From the NCBI RefSeq assembly GCF_030817835.1, contig NZ_JAUSZR010000001.1:4712001-4776000 (forward strand): a DNA stretch of 64,000 bases. The letters run 5' to 3'. The DNA comes from Pseudarthrobacter sp. W1I19. Its GTDB lineage: Bacteria > Actinomycetota > Actinomycetes > Actinomycetales > Micrococcaceae. Under the pieces are notes generated by a model. That model worked only from the letters and a program-made list of their open reading frames with translations. It had not been told where the DNA came from and searched no databases. Both the position numbers and the translations under genes were made by a program. Position 1 is the stretch's first letter; every line of letters starts with the position of its first letter. This document shows positions 26,011 to 34,381 of this stretch, piece by piece.

Positions 26011-26511
26011 TTAGCGCTCCACGAGGATCCCGTCCGGATCGCACCAGATGGCGGCACCCGAACGGATGGTCACGCCGTCAATCTCCACGTCGACATCAAC
26101 CTCGCCCGCCCCGGCTTTCGCGCTCTTGCGGGGGTTGCTGCCCAGGGCTTTGACGCCCAGATCCAGGGCCGCAATCGCCTCGCGGTCCCGGATGGCTCCA
26201 TTAATCACGACGCCGGCCCAGCCGTTGGCCACGGCACTCTCAGCGATCATGTCCCCCATCAGCGCCGTGCCCAGCGAGCCGCCGCCGTCCACCACCAGCA
26301 CATTGCCGTTGCCCGGGGTGGCCAAGGTGGACTTCACCAGGGCGTTGTCCTGGAAGCAGCGGATGGTCCTTACCGTACCGCTGAAGTGCGAGCGGCCGCC
26401 CAGTGACTGGAACTGCAAGGACACCGAGGCCAGCTCGTCCCCGCGTTCGTCGTACAGGTCTGCGGTGTTGACCGCGGTACCGGCCGTTCCGGGGGTGGAC
26501 GCTGTGCTCAT
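26011..26511 (-). CDS. rraA: RraA family protein (RNase E inhibitor-like / aldolase-decarboxylase-like)
   Basis: This 166-aa protein is the size of RraA. The family can inhibit RNase E, and related members act as 4-hydroxy-4-methyl-2-oxoglutarate aldolase or oxaloacetate decarboxylase. The active-site region reads GDMIAESAVANGWAGVVING, followed by the arginine-aspartate pair in AIRDREAI, which the enzymatic members use. Those residues make an enzymatic role possible, so the symbol is by similarity only. ATG 26511 follows AAGGAGAA. It appears to be transcribed alone. Confidence 0.87.
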   Translation of the reverse strand: MSTASTPGTAGTAVNTADLYDERGDELASVSLQFQSLGGRSHFSGTVRTIRCFQDNALVKSTLATPGNGNVLVVDGGGSLGTALMGDMIAESAVANGWAGVVINGAIRDREAIAALDLGVKALGSNPRKSAKAGAGEVDVDVEIDGVTIRSGAAIWCDPDGILVER

Positions 26512-26634
26512 GTGGTTCTCCTTGATGCTCCGGCCGTAGTTAATGTCTTCCGCCCGCTATCAAAACCCCGGCGGCAGGGTTACGCCCACGATAGTCTGAT
26601 TCCCTAGCCAACCAGCCGTATGGGGGAAAACGCC

Positions 26635-27921
26635 ATGAGCCTGTCCAATACTCCAGCTCCCCCTGACCACGGCACCGGACCGGACGGTCCGCCTGCGGCA
26701 TTCGCCGAGCCCACACGCATGGTCAAGCCCCGCTGGGTCACCGGACTCGTCCTGGTCAACGTGGGGATCAACTGCGCCTTTTTCGGCCCCATCAACATCT
26801 TTATTGGCCAGCAGGCCATCAGTATCGACGAGCCCAGCAAGGAAGCGGTTCTTTCCCTTGCCACCGCCTGCGGCGCGGCAGTCTCACTGGTGGCGAATCC
26901 GCTGTTCGGAGCGCTTTCGGACCGCACCACGTCCGGTTTCGGCCGCCGGGCGCCCTGGGTGCTGGCCGGTGCGGTGCTGGCTGCCATCGCGCTTCTGGCA
27001 ATGTCAGGCGCCACTACGGTGGCTCTCATGGTGGCCTTCTGGTGCGTGGTCCAGCTCGGGGCGAACGCGGCCTACGCAGCCATCACTGCCGCGGTTCCGG
27101 ACCGGGTGCCGGTGCTCCAGCGCGGCAAGGTAGGCGGGCTCGCCGCCATGGGCCAGACGCTGGGTATCCTCACGGGCGCCGTGTTTGGAGCCGTGGTGTC
27201 CGGCAACTTCATGGTGGGCTACTGGCTGTGCGCCGCCGCCCTGCTGCTTTCCGTCATCCCATATCTGATACACCGCGATGATCCTGTGCTGCGCAAGGGT
27301 GCCCTGCCCCGGTTCCCGCTGGTTGCTTTCCTCCGGGGGTTTTGGATCAGCCCCCGGCTGTACCCGGATTTTGCCTGGGCCGGGCTGACCCGTTTCCTGG
27401 TCAATGTGGGCAACCAGCTCACCATCGTCTACCTGCTCTTTTTCCTGCGCGACGTCCTGAAGCATGAGGACCCCGCGGCCGGAGTGCTGGTCCTCACCGG
27501 CATTTACGCGCTGATGGTGATGATTACTGCCGTGGTGGCGGGCCCCTGGAGCGACCGGGTGGGCCGCCGAAAGCCGTTTGTGATCGGGTCTTCCGCCATC
27601 ATTGCCTTGGCCGGCCTGATCCTGGCCTTCTTTCCTGTCTGGCCCGGGGCCTTGGCCGGCGCTGCCGTATTGGGCGTCGGCTTCGGGGCCTACGTCGCGG
27701 TGGACTACGCGCTGCTGACGCAGGTCCTGCCCGTGGCGCTGGACCGGGGAAAGGATATGGGCATCATCAATGTGGCCAACTCCCTGCCCCAAGTGGTGGC
27801 GCCCGCACTGGCTTTGGCTGCTGTTACCTCCTGGGGCGGCTACCGCTCACTGTTCCTCGCTGCGGCGGTCATCGGCCTGCTCGGGGCTGTTTTCGTGGTG
27901 ATGATCAAGGGTGTCCGCTGA
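26635..27921 (+). CDS. MFS transporter (SLC45-like / sugar-cation type)
   Basis: A 428-aa, 12-span transporter. The loop after span 2 reads GALSDRTTSGFGRRAPW, and the equivalent in the second half is GPWSDRVGRRKPFV; this pattern is shared with the GPH/SLC45 sugar transporters. ATG 26635 is preferred because GGGGGAAAA precedes it; ATG 26620 falls inside that sequence's upstream flank. No linked pathway gene is present. Confidence 0.87.
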   Translation: MSLSNTPAPPDHGTGPDGPPAAFAEPTRMVKPRWVTGLVLVNVGINCAFFGPINIFIGQQAISIDEPSKEAVLSLATACGAAVSLVANPLFGALSDRTTSGFGRRAPWVLAGAVLAAIALLAMSGATTVALMVAFWCVVQLGANAAYAAITAAVPDRVPVLQRGKVGGLAAMGQTLGILTGAVFGAVVSGNFMVGYWLCAAALLLSVIPYLIHRDDPVLRKGALPRFPLVAFLRGFWISPRLYPDFAWAGLTRFLVNVGNQLTIVYLLFFLRDVLKHEDPAAGVLVLTGIYALMVMITAVVAGPWSDRVGRRKPFVIGSSAIIALAGLILAFFPVWPGALAGAAVLGVGFGAYVAVDYALLTQVLPVALDRGKDMGIINVANSLPQVVAPALALAAVTSWGGYRSLFLAAAVIGLLGAVFVVMIKGVR

Positions 27922-27956
27922 CCTGCCGGGCCACCGGAAGTAAGCCGCCTGACTAA

Positions 27957-27980
27957 ATACGCCACATGGCTGTGCCGTAT
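27957..27980. promoter_or_regulatory. Imperfect palindrome upstream of the KstR-like TetR gene
   Basis: ATACGCCACA-TGGC-TGTGCCGTAT matches in 9 of 10 arm positions. It is 78 bp before the start of the TetR gene at 28059 and overlaps a plausible promoter. Candidate operator. Confidence 0.4.
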
Positions 27981-28058
27981 AGTTGAGCCGGATCGCAGGC
28001 GGTCCGGGATGGGGGACGCTCCTGGCTGCTGCCCGTCAAAACACAACCCGGAATACAG

Positions 28059-28667
28059 ATGCCTGAGACTCTTCCAGACCATCCGCCCATGGCCGCCATG
28101 CCCTCTGCCCCGCGCCAGCGGCTGCGCTATTCACGCATGCTTGAAGCGGCCGGCAGTTTTGCCCGCAAGGGCCTGGACTCTGTGGACCTGGCTGAGGTGG
28201 CGGCCAAGGCCGACGTTCCCCTGGGTACGGTCTACCGCTACTTCCCCACCCCAACGCACCTGATGCTCGCGCTCTACCGGCACCAGCTCGGCGAGCTGCA
28301 GGCTGCAGGGCGTGCCACTGCAGCCAGGTTCCGTGGGCGCGCGCTGGGCGGCCTGGTGATGGAGATCTTCCACATGCGGGTGATGCAGCCGGCCGTGGAG
28401 CAGTGCCTGAGCCGCGGCGTGTATCTTCCGGACCGGGACACCACCACCCTGCTGCGCGAGATCGACGCGCTGGGCGAAAAAGTGGTGGCCACAGCCTGCG
28501 GCGACGCCATTGTGGCCCGGGTGCTCCTGCTGACAGTCACTGGTCTGGTCCAGTCCGTCCGGAACCGCCGGCTGTCCCTCTTTGAAGCCGAAGAAGACCT
28601 CAAAAAGGCCTGTGCACGGCTCGCTCCGGCCGCCGAGGGCAGCTACACACTCCACCAAAGCGCGTAA
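28059..28667 (+). CDS. TetR family regulator, KstR-like
   Basis: A 202-aa regulator. The HTH is at about residues 40-65 (AEVAAKADVPLGTVYRYF), followed by the TPTHLMLALYRHQL segment typical of KstR-like actinobacterial TetRs. KstR proteins sense acyl-CoA or sterol-CoA intermediates. No sterol or beta-oxidation gene is next to it, so the regulon is not assigned. The ATG at 28059 has no strong ribosome-binding site; ATG 28089 is an alternative. Confidence 0.85.
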   Translation: MPETLPDHPPMAAMPSAPRQRLRYSRMLEAAGSFARKGLDSVDLAEVAAKADVPLGTVYRYFPTPTHLMLALYRHQLGELQAAGRATAARFRGRALGGLVMEIFHMRVMQPAVEQCLSRGVYLPDRDTTTLLREIDALGEKVVATACGDAIVARVLLLTVTGLVQSVRNRRLSLFEAEEDLKKACARLAPAAEGSYTLHQSA

Positions 28668-28948
28668 CAGGTCTAGACCAATTGCCCATTAAATCGGGCT
28701 TATTGCCGTGGCGTGGGTCACAAAGGGCCGTGAAGAAACGTTTTAGCATAACCAGCTTCCGTCAAATCGCCCCCGGGTGACCTTTTCCGCTGTCTACCAT
28801 GGGGAACGGAGCAGCAGGGAGCATCCCCGACGCTCCCACGGACCCGCCACCCCTGGGTAATCCGCCGCACCTCTTCCAATGCCTCAGGTCCATTCGGGCC
28901 TGAGCCCCATGTGCCGTGTGACCACGGCGAGCACCAGGAGACAACGAC

Positions 28949-30148
28949 GTGTCCATTGACGCAATTGCAGCCATTGACAACTCCGCAGCCACCGCGCTGA
29001 CCGAAGCCGAGATCTTCGACGCACACCAGGGCGGCAAGCTCTCCATCGCCAGCACGGTCCCGCTGTCCAACAAGCGCGACCTGTCCATCGCCTACACTCC
29101 CGGGGTGGCCGAGGTCAGCCGTGCCATCCACGCCAAGCCGGAACTGGCCCGCACCCTCACCTGGGCCGAGCGCCTGGTGGTAGTGGTCAGCGACGGCACC
29201 GCCGTCCTGGGCCTGGGCAACATCGGCGCCAGCGCCTCGCTGCCCGTGATGGAGGGCAAGTCCGCCCTGTTCAAGACCTTCGGTGACCTCGATTCCATTC
29301 CGCTGGTCCTCAACACCACCGACGTGGACGAAATCGTGGAGACCCTGGTCCGCCTGCGCCCCAGCTTCGGCGCCGTCAACCTCGAGGACATCTCCGCACC
29401 CCGCTGCTTCGAGCTGGAGGAAAAGCTCATCGAGGCCCTGGACTGCCCGGTGATGCACGATGACCAGCACGGTACCGCCGTGGTTGCCCTCGCCGCGCTG
29501 ACCAACGCCGCCAAGGTGACCGGCCGCGAACTGGACAGCCTGCGCGTGGTGGTCTCCGGCGCAGGCGCGGCTGGAATTGCCGTCGCGGAAATCCTGCTGG
29601 CCGCCGGCATCACCGATGTGGTCCTGCTGGACTCCCGCGGGATCATCAACTCCGGCCGCAAGGACCTCGCCGCGGACCCGGCCAGCAAGAAGGCTGACAT
29701 CGCCGGCCGCAGCAACCCCCGCGGAGTGGAAGGCGGACCGGCCGAGGCCCTCGCCGGAGCCGACGTCTTCATCGGAGTCTCCTCCTCCAAGCTGGCCGAA
29801 GAGCACCTCGCCCTGATGAACCAGGACGCCATCGTCTTCGCGCTCTCCAACCCGGACCCCGAGGTCCTGCCCGAGGTCGCCGTGAAGTACGCCGCCGTGG
29901 TGGCCACCGGCCGCAGCGACTTCCCCAACCAGATCAACAACGTGCTGGCCTTCCCGGGCATCTTCCGCGGCGCCCTGGACGCCGGTGCCCGCCGCATCAC
30001 CCCGGCCATGAAGCTCGCCGCGGCTTACGCCATCGCCGACCTTGCCGCGGAAGACCTTTCCGCGGACTACATCGTGCCCAGCCCGCTCGATCCGAGGGTC
30101 GCCCCCGCTGTCACGGCAGCCGTTGCCGCCGCGGTGGAAGCAAAGTAG
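28949..30148 (+). CDS. NAD(P)-dependent malic enzyme
   Basis: A 399-aa short-type malic enzyme that decarboxylates malate to pyruvate. Seen are the N-terminal DLSIAYTPGVAEVSR, the catalytic-site run FGAVNLEDISAPRCFE, the metal-binding DDQHGTA, the nucleotide loop VVSGAGAAGIA, and the C-terminal NQINNVLAFPGIFRGALD. GTG 28949 follows AGGAGA with 8-nt spacing. The 281-bp gap upstream carries no other gene. It ends at the terminator 30174-30211. Confidence 0.95.
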   Translation: MSIDAIAAIDNSAATALTEAEIFDAHQGGKLSIASTVPLSNKRDLSIAYTPGVAEVSRAIHAKPELARTLTWAERLVVVVSDGTAVLGLGNIGASASLPVMEGKSALFKTFGDLDSIPLVLNTTDVDEIVETLVRLRPSFGAVNLEDISAPRCFELEEKLIEALDCPVMHDDQHGTAVVALAALTNAAKVTGRELDSLRVVVSGAGAAGIAVAEILLAAGITDVVLLDSRGIINSGRKDLAADPASKKADIAGRSNPRGVEGGPAEALAGADVFIGVSSSKLAEEHLALMNQDAIVFALSNPDPEVLPEVAVKYAAVVATGRSDFPNQINNVLAFPGIFRGALDAGARRITPAMKLAAAYAIADLAAEDLSADYIVPSPLDPRVAPAVTAAVAAAVEAK

Positions 30149-30173
30149 CGCACATTCCCCTAACGGAATGTAC

Positions 30174-30211
30174 GACGGCGGTGCCTCCCCTGCGCGGGAG
30201 GCGCCGCCGTC
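30174..30211 (+). terminator. Terminator after malic enzyme
   Basis: GACGGCGGTGCCTCCC pairs with GGGAGGCGCCGCCGTC (one T-G pair), with a 6-nt loop. It begins 25 nt after the stop and shares the GACGGCGG stem seen in other terminators of this window. Confidence 0.75.
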
Positions 30212-30246
30212 GGGGTTAAAGGGGTGCGAACCATAGACTGGGATCC

Positions 30247-30750
30247 ATGAACTCCGAAACCACGGTGACCATCCTGTGCGGCCTTGCAATTCTGGTCGGC
30301 GTGGCCGGCACTGTCATCCCCGTGCTCCCGGGCAGCATCCTGATCGGCGCCAGCCTCCTCGCCTGGGCCATCTGGGGCGGTGCCGGCACGGCAGGCTGGG
30401 TGGTGTTCGCCGTTGCCATGGTGTTTGTGGTGGCAGGAATGGCTGCCAGTGCCGTGCTCACGGGCCGGAAGCTGAAGGAACACGCCATTCCCAGCCGGAG
30501 CATCGCTGCCGCGCTGGTAGCCGGTGTGGTGGGAATGTTCATCATCCCCGTGGTGGGATTGTTCGTTGGCTTCGCCGCCGGCCTCCTGCTCGGCGAACTC
30601 CTCCGGACCCGGAATCTGGGACGCGCGGCGACCTCCAGTTGGGCCGCCCTGAAGGCCACGGGTTTGGGCATGCTCGCCGAGTTCGGCCTGGCCTGCCTGG
30701 CGGCCAGCACCTGGGTGATAGGCGTATGGGTTGCGGCCGCCAACGGCTGA
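30247..30750 (+). CDS. DUF456 family small membrane protein
   Basis: A 167-aa integral membrane protein with about four to five predicted spans and the DUF456 pattern GVAGTVIPVLPGSILIGA near the N-terminus. The Gly-rich central loops match the family. The function is unknown in all members. It is followed after 40 nt by an NTF2-fold gene. Confidence 0.82.
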   Translation: MNSETTVTILCGLAILVGVAGTVIPVLPGSILIGASLLAWAIWGGAGTAGWVVFAVAMVFVVAGMAASAVLTGRKLKEHAIPSRSIAAALVAGVVGMFIIPVVGLFVGFAAGLLLGELLRTRNLGRAATSSWAALKATGLGMLAEFGLACLAASTWVIGVWVAAANG

Positions 30751-30790
30751 AATGCTTGCGGCGCGGATGTGCAGGGCGTAGAACGGCTGC

Positions 30791-31165
30791 ATGACAGAGC
30801 CTACTTCAGCACGCGAACACGTACAGGCCTGGATGGACAAGTACCAGGCGGCGTGGACCACCAACCGGCCAGAGGACATCCGCGCCCTCTTCACGGAAGA
30901 CGCTGTGTACGAAACACGGCCTAATGATCCGCACGCCTGGAAGGGGCAGGACGGCATCGTTGAGGCCTGGCTCGCCGCCCGGGATGAACCGGACGACTGG
31001 GAGTTCAGCTGGGAGCTGCTGGGCACCGACGGTGATACCGCCTTTGTCCAGGGTGTCACTACCTATTCGGGTGGCCGGCCCACGTACGACAACCTCTGGG
31101 TCATCAGGCTGGACCCGGGTGGCCGCGCCTCAGCCTTCACGGAATGGTTCATGGAGCGGGGCTGA
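30791..31165 (+). CDS. SnoaL-like / NTF2-fold protein
   Basis: A 124-aa cone-fold protein resembling the SnoaL-like family. An N-terminal amphipathic helix (VQAWMDKYQAAWTTN) is followed by LFTEDAVYETRP, the usual polar cavity mark, and a beta-sheet half ending in AFTEWFMERG. Such proteins are small-molecule isomerases/hydrolases or binding proteins; no substrate can be named. The stop is 1 nt from the convergent stop at 31167. Confidence 0.75.
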   Translation: MTEPTSAREHVQAWMDKYQAAWTTNRPEDIRALFTEDAVYETRPNDPHAWKGQDGIVEAWLAARDEPDDWEFSWELLGTDGDTAFVQGVTTYSGGRPTYDNLWVIRLDPGGRASAFTEWFMERG

Positions 31166-31166
31166 G

Positions 31167-31373
31167 TCAGAGGCCCAGGCCTCCGAGCTTGTCCCCGAGA
31201 CCGCCAGGAAGTTTTGCCAGCAGCTCGGCCGGGCTGATTCCCAGCTTGGACAGCAGGTCTGCGTGCTGGTCGGTGTCCACCCGGTCCGGCAGTTCCGACT
31301 CCGCTTGTGTGGCCTTGTCGTTGTTTCCCTGTTTCCGGAGGAGCTCGAGGATCTGGGACTTGTCGATCTGCAT
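31167..31373 (-). CDS. Small conserved hypothetical protein
   Basis: A 68-aa protein beginning MQIDKSQILELLRKQG, with a helical first half, an acidic centre and a Gly/Leu-rich tail (LPGGLGDKLGGLGL). The ATG follows AGGAGAA. Short proteins of this kind are seen in many Micrococcales without known function. An inverted repeat at 31405-31423 lies 32 bp upstream of the start. Confidence 0.7.
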   Translation of the reverse strand: MQIDKSQILELLRKQGNNDKATQAESELPDRVDTDQHADLLSKLGISPAELLAKLPGGLGDKLGGLGL

Positions 31374-31404
31374 GACGTTCTCCTTTGCTGATGGCGGAAC
31401 TACT

Positions 31405-31423
31405 AAGGGTGCTTACCACCCTT
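31405..31423. promoter_or_regulatory. Inverted repeat upstream of the 68-aa protein
   Basis: AAGGGTG-CTTAC-CACCCTT is a perfect 7-5-7 repeat in the 154-bp divergent gap between the 68-aa gene and the TPR-like gene. It is a candidate regulator site; no regulator is adjacent. Confidence 0.3.
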
Positions 31424-31527
31424 CCGGAAAACGGCCGCCGGGACAAGGGGCCTGTGCCAGTGAGCCTGTTTCCGCGGGAGTTGGCGGAGCTGCCCGTCCA
31501 GGCGGACGTCGCGGTTAGCATGGAAAG

Positions 31528-32505
31528 ATGACTGCCGGGGACCCTGCACCGATCTACTGGGACAGCCGCGACCTCACGCCGTTCGGCGAGCCCCAGTTGC
31601 GCACACCAGTCCACGACCTTGCCGGGGGAGTAGGCGGCCTGCTCACCGGCGTCCTCGGCGGACGCCACCCGGCGCTGCTCACCGTGGATGGGGAGATTCC
31701 GCGGCTCAAGCGGATGCTGCCCAAGCCTGCCAAGGCCGTGCACGAGGCCGTCTTCACCAGCCGCGAGCCTGAGCGCCTCATCACCCTGGCCCGCTCCTAC
31801 CCCGGCTGGGCCGGACTCTGCTACCTCATGTCCGGGCTGCTCGTGTACAAGCACGGCGGCTACCTGCGTGCCTCGGAACTGCTGCAGCGCGGGCTCACCA
31901 CCAGGAACGACGACGAAGCGAACCGCTACTCGTCCACGTACCTCACCAGGATCGTCACCCGGATCGAACTCGCAGAGCGCGTGGAGATCCCCGTCCTGTT
32001 CAGTGAGGAGTCAGTGTTCCTGGCGCTCGCACACTCGTTCCGCGAGACGGGACGTACGGAGGCCGCGGTGGACGCCCTGGCCGGGCTGCCGCCGTCGCTC
32101 CCCATGGCTTTGGCGCGCTGCTCGCTGGCGCTGACCCTGGGCCGTAGCCGGACCGTCATTGACTGGACCGAAGGCCTGCTCAACGCCGACGATCTGTCCG
32201 CCGCGCTGCTGCTGGTGCGGGCGCGGGCCCTGCGGCGGGAGGGCCGGTTCGAGGCTGCGCACCAGGCGCTTGCCGAGGTTCTGCGCCGGCGCAAGACACA
32301 CCTGACCCTGCGCAATGACGCCCTCACGGACCGGGCACTGCTGGTGCTGGACTCCAGCAGGCGCTCGCTCAACCCCCGCGACTGGGGACGGCGCCGCGAG
32401 GACCCAGTCCCGCAGAAGGAGATCGCCGCGCCCGTGCCCATCCGCAAGGACGAGGAGATGCGGCGGATCTGGGAACAGGACTGGAAGAAGCTCAGCGACG
32501 AGTAA
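31528..32505 (+). CDS. Hypothetical TPR-like protein
   Basis: A 325-aa soluble protein. The middle (about residues 110-260) is a run of helix pairs resembling tetratricopeptide repeats (for example YLRASELLQRGL, ALRREGRFEAAHQAL), and the C-terminus is charged. The N-terminal 30 residues (PIYWDSRDLTPFGEP) are distinctive. GGAAAG precedes ATG 31528. I recognise no characterised family and assign no function; TPR folds usually mediate protein contacts. Confidence 0.7.
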   Translation: MTAGDPAPIYWDSRDLTPFGEPQLRTPVHDLAGGVGGLLTGVLGGRHPALLTVDGEIPRLKRMLPKPAKAVHEAVFTSREPERLITLARSYPGWAGLCYLMSGLLVYKHGGYLRASELLQRGLTTRNDDEANRYSSTYLTRIVTRIELAERVEIPVLFSEESVFLALAHSFRETGRTEAAVDALAGLPPSLPMALARCSLALTLGRSRTVIDWTEGLLNADDLSAALLLVRARALRREGRFEAAHQALAEVLRRRKTHLTLRNDALTDRALLVLDSSRRSLNPRDWGRRREDPVPQKEIAAPVPIRKDEEMRRIWEQDWKKLSDE

Positions 32506-32510
32506 GGCCC

Positions 32511-33158
32511 CTACGCCGCGGCGAAGGCCGGCAGCAGCTGCTCGCCGAGCAGTACCGCGCCCAGCAGCACCATGATCACGCCGCTGGCGAGGGTCACCAG
32601 GCGGGCCGCTCCCGGGCGGCTTTGCAGCAGCGTGCGGGACAGCAGGGCAACGGCCGTGTAAACAAGCCCCGCCAGCAGCACAAACGTCATCCCCAGCAGG
32701 CCCGACTGCACCGGCACGGGAAGTGAGGCATCGGCGCTCACGAACTGGGGGACCAGCGCCACGTAGAAGAGCAGGCCCTTGGGGTTGATCCCGCTGGTTC
32801 CCATACCTTGGAGGAACGTCCGGAGCGGGCTGGTGCCGTCGCTGCCTCCGCGCCCGGCGCCCGCCGTAAAGCTGGCCCCGCGCCAGGAACGAAGCGTGGT
32901 GATACCGAGCCACACCAGGTAGGCCGCGCCAGCCAGGGTGATCCAGCCCAGGACCCCGGGCAGCCCCGTGAGCAGGGCAGCCAGGCCCGCCACCAGCAGC
33001 ACCGTGTGCAGGATATAGCCGCCGCAGAGCCCTGCCACCGCCGGCACAAAACTCCGCTGCCTGAGCCCGGCCGCAATAGAGTACGCCCAGTCCACGCCGG
33101 GTGTGCACGCCAGGGCGGCGGCCACCAGCACAAAGGCCAAAAACAGCTCGGGATTCAT
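32511..33158 (-). CDS. LysE family amino acid exporter
   Basis: A 215-aa membrane protein with six predicted spans. The first span holds the LysE mark CTPGVDWAYSIAAGLRQ, and the central NPKGLLFYVALVPQF is the RhtB/LysE signature. It exports amino acids or similar solutes. ATG 33158 follows AGGAGA; the in-frame GTG at 33173 lies upstream of that site. It is divergent from an Lrp-family gene, a common regulator-exporter pairing. Confidence 0.92.
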   Translation of the reverse strand: MNPELFLAFVLVAAALACTPGVDWAYSIAAGLRQRSFVPAVAGLCGGYILHTVLLVAGLAALLTGLPGVLGWITLAGAAYLVWLGITTLRSWRGASFTAGAGRGGSDGTSPLRTFLQGMGTSGINPKGLLFYVALVPQFVSADASLPVPVQSGLLGMTFVLLAGLVYTAVALLSRTLLQSRPGAARLVTLASGVIMVLLGAVLLGEQLLPAFAAA

Positions 33159-33263
33159 TCTTTCTCCTGCCACGTGGTGCGTCAGGACAAACCCTAGATA
33201 GTTTCAGCGCAGAAGTGCTCTCCTTTTTCGCTGCACAGTAGGGCCCCGCGGTAAGGTTCTTGC

Positions 33264-33719
33264 GTGATTGACCATATTGACAGAAATATCTTGCGTCACC
33301 TGAAGGACGATGGCCGGATGACCGCCACCGCGCTCGCGGCGAAGGTGGGTTTGACGGTGGCACCGTGCCACCGGCGGCTGCGCGACCTGGAGCAATCGGG
33401 TGTGATCCGCGGCTACCGGGCGGACATAGATCCCTCCGCCGTGGGGCTGGGCTTCGAGGCAATCGTGTTTGTCACCCTGCGCCAGGTGGACCGGGCCACC
33501 ATGGAGGTCTTCGAAAACCGGGTGGCGGAGAATCCGAACGTGGTGGAGGCTCAGCGGCTCTTTGGCTCACCGGACTACCTGCTGAAGGTCATCGCGGAAG
33601 ACCTGCCCGCCTACCAGCGCTTCTACGACGCCCAGCTCACGTCGCTGCCCGGCGTGGAACGGTTGACGTCCACCCTGGTGATGAAGAACCTGAAGTCCAA
33701 CGCCGGCCCGCCGGTGTAG
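33264..33719 (+). CDS. Lrp/AsnC family regulator, likely controlling the LysE exporter
   Basis: A 151-aa regulator with an N-terminal HTH (MTATALAAKVGLTVAPCHRRL) and a C-terminal RAM effector domain, probably an octamer. It is divergent from the LysE gene, 105 bp apart, so it probably senses an amino acid and induces the exporter, as other Lrp-LysE pairs do. The start GTG 33264 is the first in frame. Confidence 0.9.
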   Translation: MIDHIDRNILRHLKDDGRMTATALAAKVGLTVAPCHRRLRDLEQSGVIRGYRADIDPSAVGLGFEAIVFVTLRQVDRATMEVFENRVAENPNVVEAQRLFGSPDYLLKVIAEDLPAYQRFYDAQLTSLPGVERLTSTLVMKNLKSNAGPPV

Positions 33720-33727
33720 GGCGTTGC

Positions 33728-34381
33728 CTAGCTGACCGGCCGGACGTGGACGATGATCACCTGGGTGTCCTTGCCGCCGTCGTACCGCAGGTCGTAGTTG
33801 ACATCAAGCCCTGTTGACCTGCCGGAGGTGATGGAGAAGTCGCTTTTGGAGGCCGGGTCCGCCTGGGTGCTGCTGATCCAGTCCTCGGCCGAGTCCGCTG
33901 AGATGCCGTACCGGTTAACGCCGTCCCGAATGAGCTCGAAGTACTCTTCGGGCGTGTCCGCCGTGAGGAAGTATGTGACTTCGGTGAAATCGCTGCGTTT
34001 GTCCGTGGTGTTGAAGCGGATGCGGTCCGTCTCGCCGCTGATCTCTCCCGTTGGGGCGGTGATGGTCAGGCTGATTTTGCCCGAGTCCCGGGTGTTGATT
34101 TCGGGCCCGTAGCTGTCCTGCGTCACCCGGACCGCTTCCTTGCTGAGCCGTCCCGACGTCATGTCCAGCTTGGCGGTTTTTGAGTCGCGGATCGCCGCCA
34201 CGCCGGCCGCGTCCAGAGTGGAGTATTCGGAGGTGTTCACGGTGCTCCCTTGAGTGGTTGGTTCGGTGGCCGGCGTACTGTTCTGGCATCCAGCCAAGGC
34301 GCAGCCTGCGGCGAGGGTAAGGAGGACGACGGCGGCCTGCCGCCTGACGCGGCCGGTTGCACTGTCCAGGGATGGGGTCAC
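33728..34381 (-). CDS. Secreted lipoprotein linked to the WXG100-type gene
   Basis: A 217-aa protein with a lipoprotein signal peptide: basic n-region, hydrophobic core AAVVLLTLAAGC and lipobox LAGC at about residue 32. The mature part begins with a Thr-rich linker and continues as a beta-rich domain of no family I recognise. GTG 34381 overlaps the stop of the upstream WXG100-type gene by 4 nt, so the two are made together. Membrane-anchored partners of type VII effectors (chaperone or immunity roles) are known elsewhere; that role is only inferred here. Confidence 0.75.
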   Translation of the reverse strand: MTPSLDSATGRVRRQAAVVLLTLAAGCALAGCQNSTPATEPTTQGSTVNTSEYSTLDAAGVAAIRDSKTAKLDMTSGRLSKEAVRVTQDSYGPEINTRDSGKISLTITAPTGEISGETDRIRFNTTDKRSDFTEVTYFLTADTPEEYFELIRDGVNRYGISADSAEDWISSTQADPASKSDFSITSGRSTGLDVNYDLRYDGGKDTQVIIVHVRPVS